From Alphaproteobacteria bacterium (GTDB lineage: Bacteria > Pseudomonadota > Alphaproteobacteria > UBA8366 > JADFVY01): a stretch of 12,104 bases of DNA. The position numbers and the translations under genes are program-made. The stretch covers positions 1 through 12,104 of the forward strand of contig JAOUMF010000020.1 of NCBI GenBank assembly GCA_029881615.1, written 5' to 3'. Positions 1 to 6,386 of this stretch are shown piece by piece; the stretch's first letter is position 1, and each line of letters begins with the position of its first letter. The notes beneath the pieces were generated by a model. It was given only the letters and a program-made list of their open reading frames with translations, searched no databases and had not been told where the DNA came from.

Positions 1-125
1 TTCGCCAGTATGGCATCCGCCGCATCCGCCCCGCCCCGCCGCGCGCGCGCGACCAGGTCGTCCAGCAAGTTCAGGGCGTCGTCGGTTTCGGTCAGTTTGG
101 GCGTTGGCGGCTCGCGCGTTGCCAT
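1..125 (-). CDS. pmbA: PmbA/TldE-like metalloprotease subunit, N-terminal fragment
   Basis: Reading the reverse strand from an ATG at 125 gives 41 codons that stay open to the left edge of the window. The peptide begins MATREPPTPKL and continues with LLDDLVARARRGGADAAD at about residues 20-37. A short helix followed by an alanine-rich GADAAD segment is typical of the first helix of PmbA/TldE proteins. PmbA/TldE is known to pair with TldD in a heterodimeric protease that matures microcin B17 and degrades CcdA in E. coli, and tldD is also present in this window at 9703-11136. A purine-rich GGGGGAG lies about 12 bases before the ATG. Only the first tenth or so of the protein is visible, so the assignment depends on a short match. 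Another protein with a similar N-terminal helix is possible. Confidence 0.68.
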   Translation of the reverse strand, partial: MATREPPTPKLTETDDALNLLDDLVARARRGGADAADAILA

Positions 126-184
126 GAAATTCAGTCTCCCCCTTTTATATTCCTCCCCGGCGAACGCGGGCCTGTACAACAGCT

Positions 185-214
185 TATATAGTCCCGGATC
201 GCCGCATTTGCCAG
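185..214 (-). promoter_or_regulatory. Candidate promoter of the PmbA-like gene
   Basis: On the reverse strand CTGGCA (214-209) and TATATA (190-185) are separated by 18 bases and resemble -35 and -10 boxes. Transcription would start near 178, leaving a leader of about 50 bases before the ATG at 125. This is a consensus match by eye only. Confidence 0.3.
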
Positions 215-284
215 CAGCGCCTTTCCTGTATGTATTCGGCGATCACGAAATTTTGCGTTTTAAATATTGATGGACTAATGTTCT

Positions 285-310
285 GTCATATTCGATGATA
301 TGTATATGAC
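285..310. promoter_or_regulatory. Inverted repeat upstream of the DsrE-like gene
   Basis: GTCATAT (285-291) and ATATGAC (304-310) are perfect inverted copies separated by 12 bases. A nested CATAT/ATATG pair uses part of the same sequence. The element lies in an AT-rich stretch 43 bases before the start codon at 354, within the divergent region between the PmbA-like and DsrE-like genes. The position fits a regulator binding site overlapping the promoter. I could not assign clear -35 and -10 boxes or name a regulator. Confidence 0.3.
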
Positions 311-338
311 CTGAAATTCAACAGGTTGCAGACAAACC

Positions 339-347
339 GGGAGGAGA
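339..347 (+). promoter_or_regulatory. Ribosome binding site of the DsrE-like gene
   Basis: GGGAGGAGA lies 6 bases before the ATG at 354. It is a near-perfect Shine-Dalgarno sequence and fixes that start. Confidence 0.75.
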
Positions 348-353
348 GAACCA

Positions 354-806
354 ATGAAAAAGAGTATGGCGGCGATAGTTATTGCCTTGGCGGGCCTATT
401 CGCCATTGCCGGTGGACTGCCTGCGATGGCGGAAGGAAAGACCCACTATCTGGCGATCCATGTGGATGAGAATGACAAGGGCAAGATGACTATCGTGCTG
501 AACAACGCGGGAAACGTCATAAAATATTATGAGGCGAAGGGCGATAAGGTTGAGGTCGAGATCGTTGCCCACGGTCCGGGGCTACATATGTATCGCGAAG
601 ATACCTCGCCGGTAAAAGGCCGCATCGCGGCGATGTCGCTGGAAAATGAGAATTTGAAATTTTCAGCTTGCGGTAATACCATCAAAGGTATGACAAAGAA
701 GGAAGGCAAGGCGCCGACGCTGATCAGCGAAGCGACTGTCGTCCCGTCGGGTGTTGTGCGGTTGATGGAGTTGCAGGAACAGGGCTGGACCTACGTCCGC
801 CCGTAA
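354..806 (+). CDS. Exported DsrE/DsrF-like sulfur-relay family protein
   Basis: This 150-residue protein starts with a classical signal peptide: MKKS, a hydrophobic core at about residues 6-24, and likely cleavage after AMA at residue 26. The mature part resembles the small DsrE-like fold, with a central VAHGPG motif (71-76) and FSACGNT (103-109) containing the only cysteine, Cys106. In this family that cysteine position is associated with persulfide or redox chemistry; whether it is active here is inference. Canonical DsrE/TusD proteins are cytoplasmic, so the export signal sets this one apart, although secreted DsrE-like proteins are common in proteobacteria. A strong ribosome binding site precedes it and a terminator hairpin follows, so it is probably transcribed alone. 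No dsr, sox or tus genes are nearby to show its partner. Confidence 0.75.
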   Translation: MKKSMAAIVIALAGLFAIAGGLPAMAEGKTHYLAIHVDENDKGKMTIVLNNAGNVIKYYEAKGDKVEVEIVAHGPGLHMYREDTSPVKGRIAAMSLENENLKFSACGNTIKGMTKKEGKAPTLISEATVVPSGVVRLMELQEQGWTYVRP

Positions 807-844
807 GGTTGTGGTGAGAGAGGGGCGAAAGACCCCAGGGAAGG

Positions 845-873
845 CGGCGGAGTCGAAAAGGCTCCGCCGTTTT
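845..873 (+). terminator. Rho-independent terminator after the DsrE-like gene
   Basis: CGGCGGAG (845-852) pairs perfectly with CTCCGCCG (862-869) around a 9-base loop and is followed by TTTT. The run of T is short. There is no A-run on the left side, so it serves mainly the forward gene. It ends directly at the convergent ubiD stop codon at 874. Confidence 0.65.
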
Positions 874-2382
874 CTACTTCCAGATCGGCTTGCCCGATCC
901 TGGCAGGCCCAGATCGCTCCACATATCGGTGACCTTATCGATCACGGCTTGGTCCATGCGGATCTGACGTCCCCATTCGCGCTTGGTTTCCGGCGGCCAT
1001 TTATCGGTGGCGTCGAGGCCGATTTTTGAGCCAAGTCCAGATTCGGGCGAGGCGAAATCCAGGTAATCGATCGGCGTTCCCTCGACCAGCGTGATGTCGC
1101 GGGCCGGGTCCATGCGGGTCGAAATCGCCCACATCACATCTTTCCAGTCCCGGGCATCGATGTCGTCATCCACCACGATCACCCATTTCGTGTACATGAA
1201 CTGGCGCAAGTACGACCACACGCCCATCATCACCCGCTTGGCGTGGCCGGGGTAAGCCTTCTTCATCGATACCACGGCGATGCGGTAGGAACAGCCCTCC
1301 GGCGGCAACCAGAAATCCGTTATTTCCGGGAACTGCTGCTGCAGCAGCGGGATGAATACCTCGTTCAGCGCCTGGCCCAGAACGCTGGGTTCATCCGGCG
1401 GCCGACCGGTGAAGGTGCTAAGGTAAATCGGGTTCTTGCGCATGGTGATGGCCGAAATCGTAAAGACCGGGAAAGCTTCGACCGAGTTGTAATAGCCGGT
1501 ATGATCGCCGTAGGGTCCCTCGTCGCCGTAATCTTGCAGCGACACATGACCTTCCAGTACGATTTCGGCTTGCGCCGGTACTTTCAACGGAACGGTCTTG
1601 CAGTCCACCAGTTCCACTTTCGCGCCGCGCAGCAGGCCGGAAAACTGATATTCCGACAGCGTGTCGGGAACGGGCGTTACCGCGGCCAGAATGGTGGCCG
1701 GATCGGCGCCGATTACGGCGGCCGCCGGCAGGGGTTCGCTCATTTCCTGTTTCCAGCGCGCATGGTGCTGGGCCCCGCCACGATGCTTCAACCAGCGCAT
1801 CAGCGTGGTGTTGCGGCCGGTCACCTGCATCCGGTAGATGCCCAGATTATGGTCGTCCTCTCGCTTCTTGCCCGGCCCCTTGGTGACCACCAGCGGCCAG
1901 GTGATCAGTGGCGCCGGCTCGCCCGGCCAGCAGGTCTGGACCGGCAGTTTCGCAAGATCGATATCGTCGCCTTGCAGCACCACTTCCTGGCAGGGTGCGC
2001 GACCGGTGGTCTTTGGCTTCATGGCCATGACGGTCTTTACCATCGGAAGCATGTCCATGGCTTCGCGCCAGCCGCCCGGCGGTTCCGGTTGTCGCAGAAA
2101 GGCCAGCGATTCTCCTATCGCGCGCAGCTCATGCGGTTCGCGCCCCATGCCCCAGGCCACGCGTTCCGTCGTGCCGAACAGGTTCGCCAGCACCGGCATG
2201 TCCGATTTCCGTCCGTCGGCGCCGATCACGTTCTCGAACAGCACCGCGGGGCCGTCTTCGGCCAGCAACCGAGTCTGGATTTCCGTCATTTCCAGTTCGG
2301 TCGATACCGGCGCGGATACCCGCACCAGCCGGCCGTTGCTTTCCAGATGATCGATAAAGTCGCGAAGAGAAGAAAAGGACAT
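874..2382 (-). CDS. ubiD: UbiD, 3-polyprenyl-4-hydroxybenzoate decarboxylase
   Basis: The 502-residue product has the length and motifs of UbiD, the prenylated-FMN-dependent enzyme that decarboxylates 3-polyprenyl-4-hydroxybenzoate in ubiquinone synthesis. The N-terminus ([14 protein letters not shown]) is typical of the family. NLGIYR (179-184) carries the Asn and Arg that in relatives bind the cofactor metal and act in catalysis. A second conserved acid lies in [11 protein letters not shown] (Glu244). [11 protein letters not shown] (288-298) supplies the acid pair Glu288/Asp293, matching the catalytic Glu-Glu or Glu-Asp pair of the family. [14 protein letters not shown] and an SKIGLDAT block complete the C-terminal part. 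No inactivating change is seen. The partner UbiX, which makes prenyl-FMN, is not in the window, while ubiA for the preceding pathway step lies at 4575-5513 on the same strand. No good ribosome binding site precedes the ATG at 2382. Confidence 0.95.
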   Translation of the reverse strand: MSFSSLRDFIDHLESNGRLVRVSAPVSTELEMTEIQTRLLAEDGPAVLFENVIGADGRKSDMPVLANLFGTTERVAWGMGREPHELRAIGESLAFLRQPEPPGGWREAMDMLPMVKTVMAMKPKTTGRAPCQEVVLQGDDIDLAKLPVQTCWPGEPAPLITWPLVVTKGPGKKREDDHNLGIYRMQVTGRNTTLMRWLKHRGGAQHHARWKQEMSEPLPAAAVIGADPATILAAVTPVPDTLSEYQFSGLLRGAKVELVDCKTVPLKVPAQAEIVLEGHVSLQDYGDEGPYGDHTGYYNSVEAFPVFTISAITMRKNPIYLSTFTGRPPDEPSVLGQALNEVFIPLLQQQFPEITDFWLPPEGCSYRIAVVSMKKAYPGHAKRVMMGVWSYLRQFMYTKWVIVVDDDIDARDWKDVMWAISTRMDPARDITLVEGTPIDYLDFASPESGLGSKIGLDATDKWPPETKREWGRQIRMDQAVIDKVTDMWSDLGLPGSGKPIWK

Positions 2383-2407
2383 GATGCGCGCGCCGTGTTG
2401 TTCCCGT

Positions 2408-2438
2408 TCTATACAGACTGTCTCGCGCGCGGCGTCAA
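2408..2438 (-). promoter_or_regulatory. Candidate promoter of ubiD
   Basis: On the reverse strand TTGACG (2438-2433) and TATAGA (2413-2408) resemble -35 and -10 boxes. The 19-base spacer is slightly long. The start site would be near 2401, giving a leader of only about 20 bases. The match was made by eye. Confidence 0.38.
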
Positions 2439-2491
2439 GTCTCGAGCCTTCACTCCCGCCGCCGGGTTGTGATATTGAGGGGAACTCAAGC

Positions 2492-2498
2492 GGAGAAG
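2492..2498 (+). promoter_or_regulatory. Ribosome binding site of the DUF4170 gene
   Basis: GGAGAAG lies 5 bases before the ATG at 2504 and supports that start. Just upstream, TTGAG/CTCAA (2475-2479 and 2485-2489) could form a small hairpin in the leader. Confidence 0.6.
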
Positions 2499-2503
2499 CG
2501 TGA

Positions 2504-2878
2504 ATGGCAAAGACATACTGGGTGATCGGCGGGGAATACGCCGATACGGATTTCGAGGTGATTGCGGGCGACGGCGCGGCGGAGCGGCACGGTCCTTACG
2601 CAACCTATGAAGACGCCAAGGATGCATGGGCGCATCTGTCGTGGGAACATATCGATGATGCCCATGTTCGTTATACCATCGATACGGAGGACGCCCGCGC
2701 TTACTGGGTTGTCGGCGGGGAATACGCCGATACCGGTTTCGAGGATATGGCGGATGGCCGGGAAGAAGAACGCCATGGTCCTTTCAAATCCTATGGAGAG
2801 GCGCAGGCCCTTTGGCAACAGATGTCATGGGAACATATCGACGATGCCCATGTGCGTTACCGGATTGACCATGTCTGA
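2504..2878 (+). CDS. Tandem DUF4170 protein (two repeated domains)
   Basis: The 124-residue protein consists almost entirely of two copies of one domain, at residues 5-60 and 67-122. By hand alignment they share about 35 of 56 residues. Each begins YWV(I/V)GGEYADT and ends [12 protein letters not shown], separated by a short TEDARA linker. The motif resembles DUF4170, a family of unknown function seen mainly in alphaproteobacteria and, to my knowledge, usually a single domain of about 70 residues. No signal peptide, membrane segment or cysteine is present, and the protein is acidic and rich in Trp and His. The stop codon overlaps the start of the next gene in TGATG, indicating one mRNA and probable translational coupling. 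The function is unknown; a small ligand- or protein-binding role would be a guess. Confidence 0.8.
   Translation: MAKTYWVIGGEYADTDFEVIAGDGAAERHGPYATYEDAKDAWAHLSWEHIDDAHVRYTIDTEDARAYWVVGGEYADTGFEDMADGREEERHGPFKSYGEAQALWQQMSWEHIDDAHVRYRIDHV
2516..2869 (+). repeat. Intragenic tandem duplication, two 168-bp copies 186 bp apart
   Basis: Copy one is 2516-2683 and copy two is 2702-2869. The DNA is strongly alike at both ends of each copy: GGCGGGGAATACGCCGATAC occurs in both, as do near-identical TGGGAACATATCGA(T/C)GATG stretches. The middles have diverged. The pattern fits an in-frame gene-internal duplication rather than a mobile repeat. Confidence 0.85.
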
Positions 2879-3609
2879 TGGAACGCAGGGCTAAACTCGA
2901 CCGCGCTCGCGGCTATCCCTACACAATCCCCGAAGGATCCTATGTGTGGCGGGATGGCGCGGTTGCCGTTTTCGATCCGGCCCTGCGCAAGGACAGGGTG
3001 CCGGTGCTGGCCATTGGGTCGAACCAGTCGCCGGACCAGTTGACCCGCAAGTACGGCGACCAGGGCGAAATCCCCGTTCAGCGGGCCCGGTTGCAGGATT
3101 TCGATATTTATTATTCGGCGCATATCACGGGTTATGGATCGGTTCCCGCCATGCTGCAGTATGCGCCCGGCACCGCGGTGACGCTATCGGTCAACTGGCT
3201 GAATGACCGGCAACTCGATGTCATGCACGGTACGGAGCTTTATGCGGCGAGATATCAATATGCGGTGATCGAGGATATCGCGCTGGCGCTGGACTGCGGG
3301 ACAAATCTGGATTTCGTCCATCTCTATGTCGGCGTGAACGGCCATCTGCTGCATGACGGACACGCGGTTGCCTTGTCGGCGATGCCGGCGGAAGGGCGTC
3401 GCCCGAAGGCGTTGACTACCGCGGAGGTTCTCGAGATCGTAAGGGAACGGTTTGCGCCGGGATATGAATCCGATGCTTTTGTATTGAAGCTGGTCGACGA
3501 TCCGGATTTCAGGTTTGCCTGTACCGAGGCGATCTCGACCGATGCCATTCCTTTTGGTCATCCGATCCGGCCGGCCGGGTCGGAACCCGGCGCGGCTGAA
3601 GCAGAATAA
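2878..3609 (+). CDS. Conserved hypothetical protein, possibly GGCT-like
   Basis: I do not recognise this 243-residue family with certainty. The visible landmark is VLAIGSNQSP (43-52), which resembles the glycine-rich (Y/F)GSN loop that opens gamma-glutamylcyclotransferase (AIG2-like) folds. A YSAHITGYGSVPA segment (about 79-91), a PGT turn and MHGTELYAA (about 116-124) follow. The Tyr usually found before GSN is replaced by Ile, so activity as a cyclotransferase is uncertain. There is no signal peptide or membrane segment, so it should be cytoplasmic. Its ATG at 2878 overlaps the stop of the DUF4170 gene (TGATG), and no separate ribosome binding site is obvious, so its translation probably depends on the upstream gene. 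The end converges on the DUF2914 gene with only 4 bases between the stop codons. The coding call is much firmer than the fold assignment. Confidence 0.6.
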   Translation: MERRAKLDRARGYPYTIPEGSYVWRDGAVAVFDPALRKDRVPVLAIGSNQSPDQLTRKYGDQGEIPVQRARLQDFDIYYSAHITGYGSVPAMLQYAPGTAVTLSVNWLNDRQLDVMHGTELYAARYQYAVIEDIALALDCGTNLDFVHLYVGVNGHLLHDGHAVALSAMPAEGRRPKALTTAEVLEIVRERFAPGYESDAFVLKLVDDPDFRFACTEAISTDAIPFGHPIRPAGSEPGAAEAE

Positions 3610-3619
3610 GCGATTATTC
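3604..3619. other. Small stem-loop spanning two convergent stop codons
   Basis: GAATAA (3604-3609) and TTATTC (3614-3619) form a perfect 6-base inverted repeat around GCGA. Both genes end in Glu-TAA, which creates the symmetry. No T-run follows on either strand, so it is at best a weak transcription end. Confidence 0.3.
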
Positions 3620-4009
3620 GGCGCTGTAGCTTACTTTCTTGGTTTCGATGACCGTCCCGCTCTCATTGACAACCTCGACAACCCAGTCTCCACGCCATTC
3701 CGGCAGCAGGGTTTTGCTGGAGTAAACCCGCCAGCGGGACGCCCGCACATTGAAGCTGACCTCGGCCATGACCGCGCCGTTCAGCGACCAGCGGTGAGTT
3801 ACCGTCGTTCCGTTCAGATTGCGCAACTCGGTGAAGAAAAAGATTTTTTCCGTGCCGGGGCTGACCGCCGAAAGTTCATCGGTGGGCTCGCGGTCGAGAA
3901 TCGCGGAGGTAAACTGAGCGCGCGAGACAGTGGGCTCTGCGGACAAGGCGGCGATGGGCGCCGTCATAACAAACGCTATCGCCAATACAAGACGGGTGAT
4001 CTGTTTCAT
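3614..4009 (-). CDS. Secreted DUF2914-domain protein
   Basis: The 131-residue product has a clear signal peptide: MKQITR, a hydrophobic stretch at 7-22, and likely cleavage after ALSA at residue 24. The mature part matches the pattern of DUF2914: FTSAI (33-37), a beta-rich KIFFFTELRNL, a conserved HRW (72-74), WRVYSSK (93-99) and GDWVVEV (108-114), and a closing strand. DUF2914 is a small beta-sandwich-like domain of unknown function, found alone or attached to membrane proteins. Here it stands alone and should be periplasmic. GGAAG lies about 6 bases before the ATG at 4009. The gene diverges from the DUF302 gene at 4185. No link to either neighbour's function can be drawn. Confidence 0.75.
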   Translation of the reverse strand: MKQITRLVLAIAFVMTAPIAALSAEPTVSRAQFTSAILDREPTDELSAVSPGTEKIFFFTELRNLNGTTVTHRWSLNGAVMAEVSFNVRASRWRVYSSKTLLPEWRGDWVVEVVNESGTVIETKKVSYSAE

Positions 4010-4094
4010 TCAAAACTTCCTCGGTCACGTTACTGAAATGTCGAGATTTGTTTGTATAGCACACTACTTAAGCAGGGATTAACGGATAAAGGCC

Positions 4095-4122
4095 ATGACA
4101 CAGGCCCTGTCCGCACTATATG
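4095..4122 (+). promoter_or_regulatory. Candidate promoter of the DUF302 gene
   Basis: ATGACA (4095-4100) matches five of six bases of the -35 consensus. TATATG (4117-4122) lies 16 bases downstream. A start near 4129 would leave a 56-base leader before the ATG at 4185. The match was made by eye. Confidence 0.35.
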
Positions 4123-4184
4123 AGGATGACTCGGGGCCCTAGCCGGCTGTTCCGTCAAAGCCAGAAAATATAACGAGAGGCATT

Positions 4185-4571
4185 ATGACCTACCATTTCA
4201 GCAAGACTATTGACCGTTCGTTCGATCAGGCCGTTGAGGATGTCACCGCGGCGCTTCAGGAGATTGGATTCGGCATTCTCTGCACGATCCCCGTCAGCGA
4301 GAAACTCAAGGGCGCGCTGGATGTCGATATCCCCCGCTACACCATACTTGGCGCCTGCAATCCATCTTTTGCCTACAGGGCGCTGCAGTGCGAAAACAAG
4401 ATCGGTGTGATGCTTCCCTGTAATTTCGTCATCCAGCAGAAGGAAGATGGCAAGGTTGAGGTGTCTGCGGTCGATCCCATCGCTTCCATGGCCGCGATCA
4501 AGAACGCCGACCTCGGCGCGCTTGCCACCGAGGTCCAGGGTCTCATCAAGGGTGTGATCGATAAACTCTGA
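4185..4571 (+). CDS. DUF302 family protein
   Basis: The 128-residue cytoplasmic protein has the DUF302 layout. An N-terminal strand (TYHFSKTIDRSFDQAVEDV) leads into an amphipathic helix ending GFGIL (about 28-32). The conserved core ILGACNPSFAYRAL (54-67) follows, then IGVMLPCNFVIQ (73-84) and a final helix. DUF302 proteins are small, often dimeric, and of unknown function, with proposals around metal or redox binding. This copy has four cysteines (33, 58, 69, 79), which may matter for such a role, though that is inference. GAGAGG lies about 6 bases before the ATG. Its stop codon is only 3 bases from the stop of the convergent ubiA gene. Confidence 0.83.
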   Translation: MTYHFSKTIDRSFDQAVEDVTAALQEIGFGILCTIPVSEKLKGALDVDIPRYTILGACNPSFAYRALQCENKIGVMLPCNFVIQQKEDGKVEVSAVDPIASMAAIKNADLGALATEVQGLIKGVIDKL

Positions 4572-4574
4572 CGG

Positions 4575-5513
4575 TCAAATCCTGCCGGCCGCGATTATTC
4601 CGGCCAGCAGGATCAGCCCGAACCATTTATTGGATTTGAACTTGGTCAGGCAGTCTTGTGGCGACTCCGTATCGACGTCCGCCGCCTGCCAGGCCAGTTG
4701 CAGGGTCGCGGCGGCCAGGCCGGCATAATAAGGCCAGGCAAGGCCGCCCGCCCAACCCGCCGCCGCCAGCAGCCCAATCGTTATTCCGTAGAACAGGAAC
4801 AGGAATGGCCGGGTCTGCTTGCCCAGCTTTCTTGCGGTGGATTTAACGCCGATCAGCGCGTCGTCCTCCTTATCCTGATGGGCGTAGATGGTGTCGTAAC
4901 CCAGGGTCCAGAAAAACCCCGCCGCATACATCAACAGCGGCGGCGCCGACAGGCTTCCTGCCACCGCCGCCCATCCGACCAGGGCGCCCCAGTTGAAGGT
5001 CAGCCCCAGCCAGGCCTGCGGCCACCAGGTGATGCGCTTCATGAAGGGATAGGGGAAAACCAGCAGCAGCGAGGCCGCGCCGACCGCGATGGCGAAATTA
5101 TTGAAACTGACGAGGATTCCCAGGCCGAGCAGTAATTGCGCCACCAGAAAGATCAGCGCGCCCCGCACGGTCACCTCGCCGCTGGGAATCGGGCGAGTGG
5201 CGGTACGTGCGACCTGTCCGTCGAATTCCCGGTCGGTGATGTCATTCCAGGTGCAACCCGCCCCGCGCATTACCACCGCGCCAATCCCGAACAACAGGAT
5301 ATACCAGGGGTTTGGCCATGCGGGTTCGGGACCGGCCGCAGTCGCCAGCGCCGCGCTCCACCAACATGGCAGTAGCAGCAGCCAGGTGCCGATCGGCCGG
5401 TCGAGACGCGCCAGCCGCATCCAGGGGCGCGATGGCGCGGGCGCATAACGATCGACCCAGCTTTCGCGGGGAATGTCAGAGGCGTCGGCGCCGCTTTGCG
5501 TATGGTTGCTCAT
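4575..5513 (-). CDS. ubiA: UbiA, 4-hydroxybenzoate polyprenyltransferase
   Basis: This 312-residue integral membrane protein attaches the polyprenyl tail to 4-hydroxybenzoate, the first committed membrane step of ubiquinone synthesis. The first aspartate motif, NDITDREFD (90-98), fits the NDxxDxxxD magnesium-diphosphate site of the superfamily. It is followed by the conserved RTATRPIPSG (103-112). The second motif, YDTIYAHQDKEDD (206-218), is also intact, with the K-S-T-A-R-KLG block after it. Eight or nine hydrophobic segments are spread along the chain, and the length is near the usual 290-320. The ATG at 5513 gives an N-terminal tail of about 30 polar residues before DRPIGTWLLLLPCWW, the normal start of the family core. 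The gene diverges from rsmE across 77 bases. ubiD, for the next step, lies 2.2 kb away on the same strand. Confidence 0.95.
   Translation of the reverse strand: MSNHTQSGADASDIPRESWVDRYAPAPSRPWMRLARLDRPIGTWLLLLPCWWSAALATAAGPEPAWPNPWYILLFGIGAVVMRGAGCTWNDITDREFDGQVARTATRPIPSGEVTVRGALIFLVAQLLLGLGILVSFNNFAIAVGAASLLLVFPYPFMKRITWWPQAWLGLTFNWGALVGWAAVAGSLSAPPLLMYAAGFFWTLGYDTIYAHQDKEDDALIGVKSTARKLGKQTRPFLFLFYGITIGLLAAAGWAGGLAWPYYAGLAAATLQLAWQAADVDTESPQDCLTKFKSNKWFGLILLAGIIAAGRI
4579..4613. other. Long stem-loop at the DUF302/ubiA convergent junction
   Basis: ATCCTGCCGGCC (4579-4590) and GGCCAGCAGGAT (4602-4613) form a 12-base stem with one mismatch around an 11-base loop. In the reverse-strand RNA the mismatch becomes a G-U pair. 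The element covers the last codons of ubiA and starts 8 bases after the DUF302 stop. No T-run follows on either strand. It could protect 3' ends or help end transcription, or be a by-product of the coding sequence. Confidence 0.4.
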
Positions 5514-5524
5514 GGGCTAATCTT

Positions 5525-5553
5525 GACGCTCCTCGTCCCGCGGGACAAGCGTC
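5525..5553. promoter_or_regulatory. Nested palindrome between ubiA and rsmE
   Basis: GTCCCGCGGGAC (5535-5546) is a perfect 12-base palindrome. It is enclosed by GACGCT (5525-5530) and AGCGTC (5548-5553), which are also inverted copies. The element occupies the middle of the 77-base region between two divergent genes, where an operator or a leader hairpin is plausible. I cannot name a regulator. Confidence 0.35.
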
Positions 5554-5573
5554 GAAGAATATTTTTCAAACCC

Positions 5574-5580
5574 AGGCGGA
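5574..5580 (+). promoter_or_regulatory. Ribosome binding site of rsmE
   Basis: AGGCGGA ends 10 bases before the ATG at 5591. It supports that start over the much longer open frame reaching back to 5312, which would run through the start of ubiA. Confidence 0.55.
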
Positions 5581-5590
5581 AATATCCCAA

Positions 5591-6352
5591 ATGACTGACA
5601 GGCCTCGGACAAGGCTGTTCATCGAAAGCGATCTCGCAAGCGGCATGGCGGTGGAATGCAGCAGGGATCAGGCCCATTACCTGGGCAATGTGCTGCGACT
5701 CGGCCCGGGCGATCCGGTGGCGCTGTTTAATGGGCGAGACGGCGAATGGTTGGCGCATATTCGTGAAACCGGCAAGAAGTCGGCAACCCTGACGGTGGAT
5801 AGCTGTCTTCGGGACCAGGCGCCGGAGCCGGATCTCTGGCTGGTCTTCGCCCCGGTGAAAAAGGCGCCGCTGGATTTCCTGGTGCAAAAGGCGACAGAGC
5901 TGGGCGTATCCGCACTGATGCCCGCGATAACGCGCCGAACCGTGGTTGAACGGGTCAAGCGCGAGCGCATGGAGGCCAACGCGATCGAGGCCGCCGAGCA
6001 ATGCGAACGCTTGACCGTGCCGCATGTCGAGGATGCCCGGCCGTTATCACGAATTCTTGATGGCTGGCCGACCGACCGACATATCCTGCTTTGCGCCGAG
6101 GCCGGCGAGGCCGTCCCAATCAATGAATTTCTCCGGGGGGCGGAAGGCCGTGGCGAGCCATGGGCGATTCTCACCGGCCCCGAGGGTGGGTTTGATCAGA
6201 CAGAGCTTGACCTTCTGAACAAATTTCCCAATGTAAGTGCCGTCGGTCTTGGGCCTCGAATTCTTCGGGCCGATACTGCCGCGTTGGCGGCGCTGGCCTG
6301 CTGGCAGGCCGCGCTTGGCGACTGGCAAAACCGCCCTCCGGGGCGTAATTGA
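5591..6352 (+). CDS. rsmE: RsmE, 16S rRNA (uracil-1498-N3) methyltransferase
   Basis: The 253-residue protein fits RsmE, which uses S-adenosylmethionine to methylate N3 of U1498 in the 30S subunit. An N-terminal PUA-like RNA-binding half (RLFIESDL, then [20 protein letters not shown], about 8-48) precedes a SPOUT-fold catalytic half. Diagnostic motifs are KATELGV (100-106), EAAEQCER (133-140), the SAM-binding GPEGGF (196-201) and [11 protein letters not shown] (220-230), which forms the trefoil knot with GPEGGF. Length and domain order are normal. The ATG at 5591 was chosen for its ribosome binding site and because [10 protein letters not shown] aligns with the usual N-terminus. gshA follows after 34 bases on the same strand with no terminator between, so the two form an operon. 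Confidence 0.95.
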   Translation: MTDRPRTRLFIESDLASGMAVECSRDQAHYLGNVLRLGPGDPVALFNGRDGEWLAHIRETGKKSATLTVDSCLRDQAPEPDLWLVFAPVKKAPLDFLVQKATELGVSALMPAITRRTVVERVKRERMEANAIEAAEQCERLTVPHVEDARPLSRILDGWPTDRHILLCAEAGEAVPINEFLRGAEGRGEPWAILTGPEGGFDQTELDLLNKFPNVSAVGLGPRILRADTAALAALACWQAALGDWQNRPPGRN

Positions 6353-6386
6353 AACAAGTGATTTTACAGCAAGCAAGGCCCGGCAT

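Noticed and set aside
10..270. Short forward frame at the left edge
   Set aside because: It is antisense to the PmbA-like N-terminus, then runs into the promoter region. It has a low-complexity Ala/Ser/Arg peptide and no ribosome binding site.
1243..2472. A 409-codon open frame opposite ubiD
   Set aside because: It is the antisense of a clear ubiD gene, is rich in Arg, His and Gln with no recognisable domain, and has no ribosome binding site. Long antisense frames are expected at this GC content.
5312..5590. N-terminal extension of rsmE by 93 codons
   Set aside because: It would overlap the start of ubiA on the other strand, its peptide is Arg/Ala-rich and unlike RsmE, and the ATG at 5591 has a better ribosome binding site and a typical RsmE N-terminus.
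6237..6386. N-terminal extension of gshA by 50 codons
   Set aside because: It runs through the end of rsmE in another frame and gives a Pro/Arg-rich peptide not seen in this enzyme family.
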